A program made the position numbers and the translations under genes. This document shows, one piece after another, positions 1 to 6,738 of a DNA stretch of 8,605 bases. Within the stretch, counting starts at the first letter, position 1; each line of letters begins with the position of its first letter. The notes beneath the pieces are model-generated. The model made no database searches. It was not told the origin of the DNA and saw only the letters and a program-made list of their open reading frames with translations. Source of the DNA: Streptomyces sp. NRRL WC-3549 (GTDB taxonomy: Bacteria; Actinomycetota; Actinomycetes; Streptomycetales; Streptomycetaceae); NCBI RefSeq assembly GCF_000721935.1, contig NZ_KL585394.1:198290-206894 (forward strand), read 5' to 3'.

Positions 1-540
1 GGCGAAGGTGTTGTCGACGACGAGCCGCACACCCGCCTGCCGGGCCACACCCGCGACGGCCGCGATGTCCGTGATGCCGAGCAGCGGGTTGGACGGCGTC
101 TCCACCCACACCGCCTTGGTGCGCGGGGTGATCGCCGCGCGTACCGCGTCGACGTCCGAGGTGTCGGCCACCGAGAACTCCACGCCCCAGCGCGAGGCGA
201 CCTTCGCGAACAGCCGGAACGTGCCGCCGTAGGCGTCGTTCGGGATGACGACGTGGTCACCGGGGGTGAGGAGCGTGCGCAGGAGGCAGTCCTCGGCCGC
301 GAGGCCGGACGCGAAGGCGAGCCCGCGCCGGCCGCCCTCCAGGGCCGCCAGGTTCTCCTCCAGTGCGGTGCGGGTCGGGTTGGCGCTGCGGCTGTACTCG
401 TAGCCGCCGCGCAGCCCGCCGACGCCGTCCTGCTTGTACGTGGACACCTGGTAGATCGGCGGGACCACGGCGCCGGTGAGGGGATCCGCCGTGTTGCCGG
501 CGTGGATCGCGAGGGTCTCGAAGCTGTGCTGGTCGCTCAT
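1..540 (-). CDS. metB: Cystathionine gamma-synthase (or gamma-lyase), PLP-dependent, C-terminus outside the window
   Basis: First 180 residues of a Cys/Met-metabolism PLP enzyme (fold type I, CGS/CGL family; full members are about 380-400 residues). The usual reaction is gamma-replacement of an O-acyl-homoserine by cysteine to give cystathionine, a cytosolic step of methionine synthesis and transsulfuration. Visible family landmarks: the N-terminal FETLAIHAG block (7-15); YEYSRSANPTR (47-57), whose Tyr49 and Arg51 bind the cofactor phosphate of the neighbouring subunit; SGLAAE (78-83); DAYGGT (102-107), with Tyr104 stacking on the PLP ring; ETPSNP (147-152); and VVDNTFA (174-180), whose Asp176 contacts the pyridine nitrogen. 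The PLP lysine lies beyond the window edge. The ATG at 540 has no Shine-Dalgarno sequence but a TANNNT box 7 nt upstream, suggesting a leaderless mRNA. Synthase and lyase cannot be separated from this half; synthase is the usual actinomycete annotation. The family call is sure, the exact reaction less so. Confidence 0.93.
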   Translation of the reverse strand, partial: MSDQHSFETLAIHAGNTADPLTGAVVPPIYQVSTYKQDGVGGLRGGYEYSRSANPTRTALEENLAALEGGRRGLAFASGLAAEDCLLRTLLTPGDHVVIPNDAYGGTFRLFAKVASRWGVEFSVADTSDVDAVRAAITPRTKAVWVETPSNPLLGITDIAAVAGVARQAGVRLVVDNTFA

Positions 541-547
541 GGGGCCG

Positions 548-553
548 AGCGTA
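548..553 (-). promoter_or_regulatory. Candidate -10 box for leaderless transcription of the cystathionine synthase gene
   Basis: On the minus strand the hexamer TACGCT fits TANNNT and is followed by exactly 7 nt (CGGCCCC) before the ATG at 540. This is the spacing expected when transcription starts at the A of the start codon, a common arrangement in Streptomyces. No purine-rich ribosome binding site lies between. There is no good TTGAC-type -35 at 17-18 nt, so the promoter is inferred from the -10 and its spacing only. Confidence 0.4.
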
Positions 554-585
554 GTTCGTCCCAGGGGTACTTCCGGGCCACTGCG

Positions 586-605
586 CCGGACGGGTACCCG
601 TCCGG
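586..605. promoter_or_regulatory. Perfect 20-bp palindrome between divergent genes, candidate operator
   Basis: CCGGACGGGTACCCGTCCGG reads the same on both strands without a mismatch. It lies in the short gap between the minus-strand cystathionine synthase gene (start 540) and the plus-strand gene starting at 611/620. It ends 5-14 nt before the plus-strand start, so a bound protein would cover that gene's promoter or ribosome binding site, and it lies about 45-65 nt upstream of the other gene's start. With no loop bases it is better explained as a dimeric regulator site than as a terminator. The regulator is unknown. Confidence 0.45.
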
Positions 606-619
606 GGACAATGGGGGGC

Positions 620-1723
620 ATGGAGATTCTGTGGTTCCTGCTCGCGCTGTGCATGCTCGCCGCGGTCGTCGGCCCGATCATGCTCCGCCGTCGCGGCGGC
701 ATCCGCCAGGTCGCGCCCGGCTCGCCGGACGCCGCCGACCCCGACGCCTACGGTTTCGCGCGCCAGGAGGAACTGGACGTCCGGATGCCCGGACCCGACC
801 AGGACCTCATCGACGTCCTCGACGTCGTGCAGGGCACCCAGAACTGGCGGGCCGCCTCCCAACTGCTCGCGGCCACGCCCAAGGAGAGCGAGACCCGCTG
901 GCAGCGGGTGCAGGCGTTCGCCGGCGCCGCCTCGCTCGAACTGGCCGGACGGCCCGGCGAGGGCGGGGCCTGGCTGCGGAACTGGCGGGCCGAGGCCCCC
1001 AAGGACGCCGGCGCCGCCGCCGTGCACGCGGAGTTCCTGGTCCAGCAGGCGTGGCGTACGGGCACGGTGGGCACGGACGATTTCCGGGTGATCCTGGAGG
1101 AGGCCCGCACGGTCTGCGGCGACGCGGCGCTGCTGGCACCTGGGGACCCGATCCCGTACGTCGTGGAGCTGGCCGTGGCCCGCGGCCTCGGCTACTCCCC
1201 CGAGCAGTTCGACCAGCTCTGGGCGAAGATCATCGACCGGGCGCCCGCGCACATGGGCGCGCACATCGCGGCGCTGCACTTCTGGTGCGAGAAGTGGCAC
1301 GGCTCCCGCGAGGAGGCCGAACGCTTCGCGACCGCCGCCGCAGCCCGCGCCCCGCAGGGCTCACTGCTCGCCGCGCTGCCGCTGTTCGCGGTGTACGAGC
1401 ATCTGCCCGAGGTCGTCCTGGTGCAGGGTTTCTACCAGGGCGCGGTGGTGACGAAGGCGGTCGAGGGCGCCCTGTTCGCGGTGCACGCGGCCCGCCGCGA
1501 CGACCCGATGCTCGCCCATGTCCGGCACCTGCTGGTCCTCTTCCTGGTCCGCATGGAACGCTGGGCGGAGGCCGTGCACCAGCTGGTCCACATCGACGGG
1601 CACGTGGGCGCGCTGCCCTGGACGCAGAACCCGGACCCGGCCGCCGAGTACACGGTCTACCGCGCGCTGGCGGTCGCCGGGTACGAGGCGAACGGCGGCA
1701 GCCCGGCGACCCTGCCGCACTGA
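620..1723 (+). CDS. Unrecognised membrane-anchored protein, 367 aa
   Basis: Residues 2-22 (starting [12 protein letters not shown]) form one hydrophobic segment followed by RRR, fitting an N-terminal membrane anchor with the bulk of the protein in the cytoplasm. The rest is soluble, Ala- and Trp-rich and probably helical, with repeated W-x-x-A patterns such as NWRAAS (about 75-80) and RWAEAVHQL (about 314-322) that recall TPR-like helical repeats. The block [11 protein letters not shown] (222-232) followed by a FA...AP.GS pattern is reminiscent of DUF4034-type proteins; that is a weak visual impression. An ATG at 611 would add three residues (MGG); a GGGG run at 604-607 precedes both, and neither start has a well-spaced Shine-Dalgarno sequence. 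It is the first gene of the plus-strand group leading to msrA. No function can be assigned; that it is a real gene is supported by codon bias and the absence of frame breaks. Confidence 0.82.
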   Translation: MEILWFLLALCMLAAVVGPIMLRRRGGIRQVAPGSPDAADPDAYGFARQEELDVRMPGPDQDLIDVLDVVQGTQNWRAASQLLAATPKESETRWQRVQAFAGAASLELAGRPGEGGAWLRNWRAEAPKDAGAAAVHAEFLVQQAWRTGTVGTDDFRVILEEARTVCGDAALLAPGDPIPYVVELAVARGLGYSPEQFDQLWAKIIDRAPAHMGAHIAALHFWCEKWHGSREEAERFATAAAARAPQGSLLAALPLFAVYEHLPEVVLVQGFYQGAVVTKAVEGALFAVHAARRDDPMLAHVRHLLVLFLVRMERWAEAVHQLVHIDGHVGALPWTQNPDPAAEYTVYRALAVAGYEANGGSPATLPH

Positions 1724-1746
1724 CCCGCACCCTCCACCCTCCTCCG

Positions 1747-1770
1747 TCCTCCCTCCTCCCTCCTCCCTCC
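1747..1770 (+). repeat. Polypyrimidine heptamer tandem repeat (TCCTCCC x 3.4)
   Basis: Three perfect copies of TCCTCCC (1747-1753, 1754-1760, 1761-1767) plus TCC, preceded by a related degenerate CCCTCC-rich stretch from 1729. It fills most of the gap between the upstream gene's stop (1723) and the start of the small gene (1789). The complementary strand has G-runs on a 7-nt period (opposite 1765-1767, 1758-1760, 1751-1753, 1737-1739 and 1730-1732), so G-quadruplex formation is conceivable, though one loop is 11 nt. In the plus-strand RNA it holds copies of CTCCTCC, the complement of the msrA ribosome binding site GGAGGAG. Confidence 0.85.
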
Positions 1771-1788
1771 GACCGGAAGGGCACCTCG

Positions 1789-1938
1789 ATGGCCCGCCTG
1801 ATCCCGCTCGTCCTGCTCGGCCTCGCCGTCTACTTCTGGCTGCGCACCCGGAAGAAGACGGCCGCGTACCTGGCGTCGTACGAGTCGGTGGACGACCCGG
1901 CCCGCGACCGCCGCGACCCGCCGGCCCCCGCCGCCTGA
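1789..1938 (+). CDS. Small single-pass membrane protein, 49 aa, function unknown
   Basis: The start ATG at 1789 is preceded by GGAAGG (1775-1780) at 8 nt, a reasonable ribosome binding site. The protein opens with [19 protein letters not shown], a short transmembrane segment (about residues 4-18) followed by the basic cluster RTRKK, then a charged tail rich in Asp, Arg and Pro ending PPAPAA. The positive-inside rule puts the tail in the cytoplasm. It begins 65 nt after the preceding stop and ends 68 nt before msrA, in the same direction, so it may be co-transcribed with the upstream gene. The frame stays open far upstream, but only this start gives a membrane-protein-like N-terminus with a ribosome binding site. 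No family was recognised. The heptamer repeat directly upstream may affect its expression. Confidence 0.6.
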   Translation: MARLIPLVLLGLAVYFWLRTRKKTAAYLASYESVDDPARDRRDPPAPAA

Positions 1939-1944
1939 CAGGGC

Positions 1945-1970
1945 GGAACACCCGCACCCCGGACCGTGTT
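1945..1970 (+). promoter_or_regulatory. SigR-type promoter candidate for msrA
   Basis: GGAAC (1945-1949) is followed after exactly 18 nt by GTT (1968-1970). The published consensus for the Streptomyces thiol-stress sigma factor SigR is GGAAT-N18-GTT, so this matches with one change (C for T). Transcription would start about 6-9 nt past 1970, giving a 5' leader of about 30 nt that still contains the GGAGGAG ribosome binding site (1993-1999). Methionine sulfoxide reductase genes are, as I recall, members of the SigR regulon in S. coelicolor, which supports the call independently. It sits directly after the stop of the small gene (1938). Confidence 0.6.
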
Positions 1971-2006
1971 GTAGACGGTGAACCCGATCCCCGGAGGAGC
2001 CCCCGC

Positions 2007-2720
2007 ATGTTCCTGACCCACCGCACCCCGCAGCTCCCCACCCGCGAGGAGGCCCTGCGCGGCCGCCCCGTGCCCGAGTTCTCGGTCCCGTCCCGTCACA
2101 CGGTCCTCGGCAACCCGCTGACCGGCCCGTACCCGGAGGGGCTGGAGGTCGCCGACTTCGCGCTGGGCTGTTTCTGGGGTGCCGAGCGCAAGTTCTGGCA
2201 GACCGAGGGCGTCTGGACGACGCTCGTCGGCTACCAGGGCGGCTTCACCGAGAACCCGACGTACGAGGAGACGTGCTCGGGTCTGACCGGCCACACCGAG
2301 GCGGTCCGCGTCGTCTTCGACCCCTCGGTCGTGAGCTACGCCGAACTGCTGAAGCTGTTCTGGGAGTCGCACAACCCGACCCAGGGCTTCCGTCAGGGCA
2401 ACGACGTGGGTACGCAGTACCGCTCGGCCGTCTACACCCACTCCCCCGAGCAGGCGGAGGCCGCGGCGGCGTCCCGCGAGGCGTACCAGCGGGTCCTGAC
2501 CGGCGCGGGCTTCAAGGAGATCACCACGGAGATCCTCCCGGCCGAGGGCCGTACGTTCTGGCCCGCCGAGGCCTACCACCAGCAGTACCTGGACAAGAAC
2601 CCGGACGGCTACTGCGGCATCGGGGGCACGGGCGCCACCCTGGAGTCCCCCTCCGAGACCAACTGGGGCCGCGCCTGCCCTACGGGCATCGCCCCCGCGC
2701 CGGAGGCGGCGGACAAGTAG
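2007..2720 (+). CDS. msrA: Peptide-methionine (S)-S-oxide reductase MsrA
   Basis: The 237-residue protein reduces methionine-S-sulfoxide, free or in proteins, using thioredoxin; it is a cytosolic repair enzyme. The catalytic motif GCFWGAER is at 54-61 with nucleophile Cys55. Other MsrA landmarks are [18 protein letters not shown] (75-92), GHTEAV (95-100), the block [10 protein letters not shown] (118-127), [12 protein letters not shown] (130-141) and [20 protein letters not shown] (190-209). Cys203 in GYCGIGG is the resolving cysteine. The second recycling cysteine that E. coli MsrA has 8 residues later is absent here (Leu-Glu-Ser region); a Cys224 near the end of the tail could take that role, which is inference. 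The N-terminal extension before GCFWG matches the E. coli-type long form. The start ATG at 2007 follows GGAGGAG at 7 nt spacing. A SigR-like promoter precedes it, fitting induction by thiol oxidation. It converges with the lipoprotein gene, with a shared hairpin between. Confidence 0.97.
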   Translation: MFLTHRTPQLPTREEALRGRPVPEFSVPSRHTVLGNPLTGPYPEGLEVADFALGCFWGAERKFWQTEGVWTTLVGYQGGFTENPTYEETCSGLTGHTEAVRVVFDPSVVSYAELLKLFWESHNPTQGFRQGNDVGTQYRSAVYTHSPEQAEAAAASREAYQRVLTGAGFKEITTEILPAEGRTFWPAEAYHQQYLDKNPDGYCGIGGTGATLESPSETNWGRACPTGIAPAPEAADK

Positions 2721-2758
2721 TTCCCGGCCCCTGCTCCTCCGGTTCGGCGAGGTCCGGC

Positions 2759-2800
2759 GGCGGCCCCGGTCACACGACCTCAGCTCCGGCCGGGGCCGCC
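2759..2800. terminator. Hairpin terminator between convergent msrA and lipoprotein genes
   Basis: GGCGGCCCCGG (2759-2769) pairs perfectly with CCGGGGCCGCC (2790-2800), an 11-bp all-GC stem around a 20-nt loop. It lies 38 nt after the msrA stop and about 44 nt past the stop of the minus-strand lipoprotein gene, so it can serve both directions. There is no T-run, as is common in high-GC actinomycetes. A smaller 6-bp hairpin (2833-2838 with 2842-2847) overlaps the lipoprotein stop codon. Confidence 0.6.
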
Positions 2801-2843
2801 CCCGGTGTACGGGTGACGGGCGCCCCCGCGAGCTGACGAGCCG

Positions 2844-4064
2844 TCAGGATGTGGTCAGGTAGCAGGTGTAGGCCCCGCTCAGCTCCGTGGTGGTCGTCCC
2901 TCCGCCCGTGAGCGTCGAGACCGACCCGGTGCCGGTGAACGCGAAGGCATCGGGGTCGGTGGCCTCACGGCGCCAGGCGGCCGGGGCGTCGGCGTGGACG
3001 CGGCGGCACTGCTCCTCGGCGTAGTCGTCCACGTCGACGCGGTCCGCCCTGTTGCCGGGGAAGGACTCCTCCACCTCGGTCTGCGCCAGGACCCTGATGT
3101 CGTGCGGGTCCCCGCAGTCGGCCAGCCGTACGATCGCCGGGCTGTCGAGTCCCGTGGTGGTGGCGGCGCACCGCCCCCGCTCCAGGTCGGCCAGCTCCGC
3201 CAGCACCTTGTCCGCGTCCTCGGTCTTCGCGCCCTCGCCCGGCCCGAGCCGGCCGGCCGCCTCCCCGTACGAGCCGATCCTGAACACGGCCTTCATGCCC
3301 GTGAGGCCCCGGGTGAGGGTGTCCTCCCGGTGCAGGACGGCGAGGACGGGCGCGAGGTCCGCGGTCACTTCGGACAACCGGCCCGCGGAGTCCAGTCGCA
3401 CCACCAGGTCCACCGGGGCTCCGCCGGTGGCCCTGAGGTTCTGGGGCAGGAGCTCGGAGACCACGTCGGTCAGCGCGGTCGCCCGGTAGACGCGGCTGCC
3501 GTCCGATCGCCGCTCCGGTGCCGTGCGGGGGATCACCCGCGGGACGAGGTCGGCGAGCGTGCCGCCGTACGGTGCCACCTCACCCTGTCTCGATGTGTAT
3601 AAGAGACAGGGCTCGCCCAGTCGGGTCACCGCCTCGGGGGTGTACCGCAGCCAGGACGAGGAGGGGTCCTGCCGGGTGTAGACGTCGTCGCCGTCGGTGG
3701 CCACGGTCCGTTCGACCGTCGCCCCCGGCTCACCGATGCCCTCGGCGGCGGCCTCGTCGAAGTGCCGGTCCACCGTGAGGGTGACGACCGCACGGGACGT
3801 CCCCCCGGTGAAGTCCAGGCTGCCCTTGGTCCGCTCGACGGCGTCGCCGCCCCTGGACGTATAGGTCGTCGTGGCGGTGAAGACGGCGGTACCGGCCGCG
3901 CGCGTCGCGTCGACCGCGGCGCCGAACTGCTCGGCCAACGGCAGGCCGTAGACGGCTTCCCCCCGGGCCGCCCCCGACCCCGGGCCCCCCGCGTCGCACC
4001 CGGCCGTCGTCACACATACCGAAGCCAGCGCGAGCGCGGCTGTCCAGCGTCCTGCGATCCCCAT
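2844..4064 (-). CDS. Two-domain lipoprotein (LppX/LprG-like plus septum-formation-like domain), carrying a sequencing-adapter insert
   Basis: The 406-residue translation starts with a lipoprotein signal peptide: MGIAGR, a hydrophobic core at 8-20 and a lipobox TAGC with Cys23, so it is probably anchored outside the membrane. Residues about 40-270 alternate in a way typical of LppX/LprAFG- or LolA-like lipid-binding lipoproteins (substrate AEQFGAAVDATRAAGT, then F-T-G-G, GDDVYTRQ, SSSWLRY). Residues about 295-406 carry four cysteines (299, 317, 353, 401) and the string DCGDPHDIRV followed by FPGNR, which resembles the septum-formation domain with probable disulfides. Both domain calls are visual and moderate in confidence. 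Residues 153-160 (CLLYTSRQ) come from the Tn5 mosaic-end insert at 3585-3609 and are almost certainly not in the real protein. Removing 24 nt rejoins ...LGEP to GEVAPYGG in frame, so the true protein may be 398 residues. The ATG at 4064 has a GGGGTGGGG stretch just upstream. The gene starts 143 nt after the gdhA stop, beyond a terminator, so it is probably transcribed separately. Confidence 0.8.
   Translation of the reverse strand: MGIAGRWTAALALASVCVTTAGCDAGGPGSGAARGEAVYGLPLAEQFGAAVDATRAAGTAVFTATTTYTSRGGDAVERTKGSLDFTGGTSRAVVTLTVDRHFDEAAAEGIGEPGATVERTVATDGDDVYTRQDPSSSWLRYTPEAVTRLGEPCLLYTSRQGEVAPYGGTLADLVPRVIPRTAPERRSDGSRVYRATALTDVVSELLPQNLRATGGAPVDLVVRLDSAGRLSEVTADLAPVLAVLHREDTLTRGLTGMKAVFRIGSYGEAAGRLGPGEGAKTEDADKVLAELADLERGRCAATTTGLDSPAIVRLADCGDPHDIRVLAQTEVEESFPGNRADRVDVDDYAEEQCRRVHADAPAAWRREATDPDAFAFTGTGSVSTLTGGGTTTTELSGAYTCYLTTS
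3585..3609. other. Nextera/Tn5 mosaic-end adapter remnant (assembly artefact)
   Basis: Positions 3592-3609 read GATGTGTATAAGAGACAG, 18 of 19 bases of the synthetic Tn5 mosaic end (AGATGTGTATAAGAGACAG). Directly before it, CTGTCTC (3585-3591) is the first 7 bases of the opposite-orientation mosaic end. Together they form a shortened version of the junction made by two mosaic ends joined head to head, as in Nextera mate-pair libraries. The stretch is AT-rich in an otherwise extremely GC-rich gene. There is no 9-bp target duplication and no transposon between the ends, and natural IS50 ends differ from this engineered sequence. Translated, it gives CLLYTSR on the minus strand and MCIRDR on the plus strand, signatures typical of adapter-contaminated database proteins. 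Confidence 0.95.
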
Positions 4065-4080
4065 GTCCCCACCCCTTGTA

Positions 4081-4095
4081 CCTGCTGTGAGCAGG
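4081..4095 (-). promoter_or_regulatory. Small inverted repeat upstream of the lipoprotein gene
   Basis: CCTGCT (4081-4086) and AGCAGG (4090-4095) form a 6-bp inverted repeat with a 3-nt centre, 17 nt upstream of the lipoprotein ATG at 4064. It could be an operator half-site pair or a 5'-leader hairpin. No clear -10/-35 pair was found in 4065-4163. The assignment is weak. Confidence 0.2.
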
Positions 4096-4163
4096 AACTC
4101 TTCCCTGTCCGGGGGGAGGGGTGCCAGCACAGGGGGATCACAAGGTCCTCTCAGGCGGGCCCT

Positions 4164-4191
4164 CCGGTCCGGGGCGCGTGCCCCGGACCGG
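4164..4191 (-). terminator. gdhA terminator hairpin
   Basis: CCGGTCCGGGGC (4164-4175) and GCCCCGGACCGG (4180-4191) make a perfect 12-bp stem with a GCGT tetraloop, 16 nt past the gdhA stop codon (4208). The position and stability fit a GC-rich intrinsic terminator lacking a U-tract. It separates gdhA from the lipoprotein gene downstream. Confidence 0.8.
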
Positions 4192-4207
4192 AACGAGCGG
4201 GACCGGA

Positions 4208-5614
<1,407 letters not shown>

Positions 5615-5714
5615 TCATGCGCTCGGCGCACCCGTCCCTGGGGCGCCGCTGGTCCCCCTCCAGGAGGAGAACCTCACGAAAGCGACGCTGCTTCCGAAGG
5701 CGTATGGAACCATT

Positions 5715-5753
5715 GCACCGGCCAATTGTCCCAGTGCCCGCCGAAGATCTTCG
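5715..5753 (-). promoter_or_regulatory. Candidate operator/promoter region upstream of gdhA
   Basis: The 337-base stretch 5606-5942 between gdhA and the exporter terminator holds no convincing gene. Its less GC-rich core (about 5700-5770) is where a promoter is most likely. It contains an imperfect inverted repeat, GCACCGG (5715-5721) with CCAGTGC (5731-5737), and next to it a perfect 12-bp palindrome, CGAAGATCTTCG (5742-5753). These lie about 128-166 nt upstream of the gdhA start. No clear -35/-10 pair or GlnR-like box was recognised. The leader also holds a GGAGG/CCTCC pair (5657-5667), and 5792-5799 with 5840-5847 form an 8-bp inverted repeat. Confidence 0.3.
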
Positions 5754-5942
5754 ACTGCATCCACATACTGACCACCTCTGCCCGCCCCGGGCCCGCCGGA
5801 TCAGGCGCCCACCGGGTGCGACCGGCCCCCGGTACGGGCCCGGCGGGCGGGCCCCGCAGTGGCGAAGCTCACACCTGACGGGCGGCCCGGGCGGCCGGCT
5901 CGGGACTCGCGCGGGCCGCGCAGCGTCCGGAGCCACGAGGGA

Positions 5943-5997
5943 GGACGCGCCCCCGGAGCCGGGGTGCAGCGGGCTGCGCCCCGGCTCCGGCGCGTCC
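5943..5997 (-). terminator. Strong terminator of the ABC exporter operon
   Basis: Bases 5953-5969 pair with 5974-5990 in a 17-bp stem (one G-T pair) closed by a 4-nt loop. After a 3-nt bulge (5950-5952) the stem continues for 7 bp, GGACGCG (5943-5949) with CGCGTCC (5991-5997). The 24 paired positions begin 12 nt after the stop of the ATPase gene (6009). No T-run follows, but this is by far the longest hairpin in the window. It insulates gdhA from the exporter operon. Confidence 0.88.
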
Positions 5998-6008
5998 GGT
6001 ACGGCCGG

Positions 6009-6692
6009 TCAGGCCGCCGCGTTCTCCGTGATCGTCACCTTGCCCTTGCGGATGGTCGCCACCCGCGGCGCCTTGCGGGCGAGGGAGCTGTCGTGGGTGA
6101 CCATCACGAACGTCAGCCCGTGTTCCTTCCACAGCCCGTCGAGCAGTTCCATGATCTCGTCGCGCATGGACTCGTCGAGGTTGCCCGTCGGTTCGTCGGC
6201 GAGCAGGACCTTGGGGCGTTTGACCAGGGCCCGGGCGATGGCGACGCGTTGCTGCTGGCCGCCGGACATCTCGCTCGGCAGGTGGGTGGGCCGGTCGCCG
6301 AGGCCGACGGACTCCAGGGCCTCCGCGGCGCGCTCGCGGCGGGCCTTGGCACCGAGGCCGAGGGGGACGAGCGCGGTCTCGACGTTCTCCTGGGCGGTGA
6401 GGGTCGGGATGAGGTTGAAGCTCTGGAAGACGAATCCGATGGATTCGGCCCGCACCTTGGTGAGCCGGGACTCGGGGAGCTTCGCCAGGTCGACGCCGTC
6501 GAGTTCGACGGTTCCGGCGGTGGGCCGGTCCAGGCCGCCGAGCATCTGGAGGAGCGTGGACTTCCCTCCCCCGGTCGGCCCCTGGATGACGAGCCGGCCG
6601 CCGTCCTCGATGGTCAGGTCGACACCGGCGAGTGCGTCGACCGGGTTCTTGCCTCGCATGTAGCGCTTGGTGACGCCGGTGAGCTGGTACAC
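6009..6692 (-). CDS. ABC transporter ATP-binding protein, MacB/LolD-type
   Basis: The 227-residue nucleotide-binding subunit powers the permease encoded immediately upstream. In order: aromatic A-loop Tyr11; Walker A GPTGGGKST (38-46; Thr40 and Gly42 in place of the more usual Ser); Q-loop Gln90 in FVFQSFNLIPTLTAQENV, a string typical of the MacB/LolD/FtsE group; signature MSGGQQQR (142-149); Walker B VLLADE (162-167); D-loop GNLD (170-173); and switch His200 in MVTHD. All catalytic residues are present. The start is the GTG at 6692, with AGGAG 7 nt upstream; a longer version from an ATG at 6803 would overlap the permease gene and add an implausible Pro-rich tail. It lies 46 nt after the permease stop, forms an operon with it, and is followed by a strong terminator. 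The substrate is not evident; relatives export peptides, antibiotics or lipoproteins, or relay mechanical signals. Confidence 0.95.
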   Translation of the reverse strand: MYQLTGVTKRYMRGKNPVDALAGVDLTIEDGGRLVIQGPTGGGKSTLLQMLGGLDRPTAGTVELDGVDLAKLPESRLTKVRAESIGFVFQSFNLIPTLTAQENVETALVPLGLGAKARRERAAEALESVGLGDRPTHLPSEMSGGQQQRVAIARALVKRPKVLLADEPTGNLDESMRDEIMELLDGLWKEHGLTFVMVTHDSSLARKAPRVATIRKGKVTITENAAA

Positions 6693-6738
6693 GTGTGGAC
6701 TCCTGCTGTACGTATGACGGTGAGGGGCGGGCGGGGTG

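Noticed and set aside
257..1300. 347-codon minus-strand frame
   Set aside because: It overlaps the real cystathionine synthase frame and the plus-strand gene and shows no recognisable motif.
253..1788. Long plus-strand frame leading into the small membrane gene
   Set aside because: It overlaps the cystathionine synthase gene and the 367-residue gene in a wrong frame, with Arg/Gly/Pro-rich shadow composition. Only the last 49 codons, from 1789, have a start, a ribosome binding site and a sensible protein.
3585..3609. A genuine Tn5/IS50 end or a miniature transposon
   Set aside because: The sequence matches the laboratory mosaic end, not natural IS50 inside or outside ends. There is no target duplication (flanks CACCTCACC and GGCTCGCCC differ) and no cargo.
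5615..5713. 32-codon upstream frame in the gdhA leader (MVPYAFGSSVAF...)
   Set aside because: It lacks a convincing ribosome binding site and the codon use does not clearly show the strong third-position GC bias of the real genes. There is no attenuator-like codon run, so it is probably chance.
5792..5847. Additional terminator-like inverted repeat upstream of gdhA
   Set aside because: Only 8 bp with a 40-nt loop in very GC-rich DNA; compatible with chance, and the strong 5943-5997 hairpin already explains termination.
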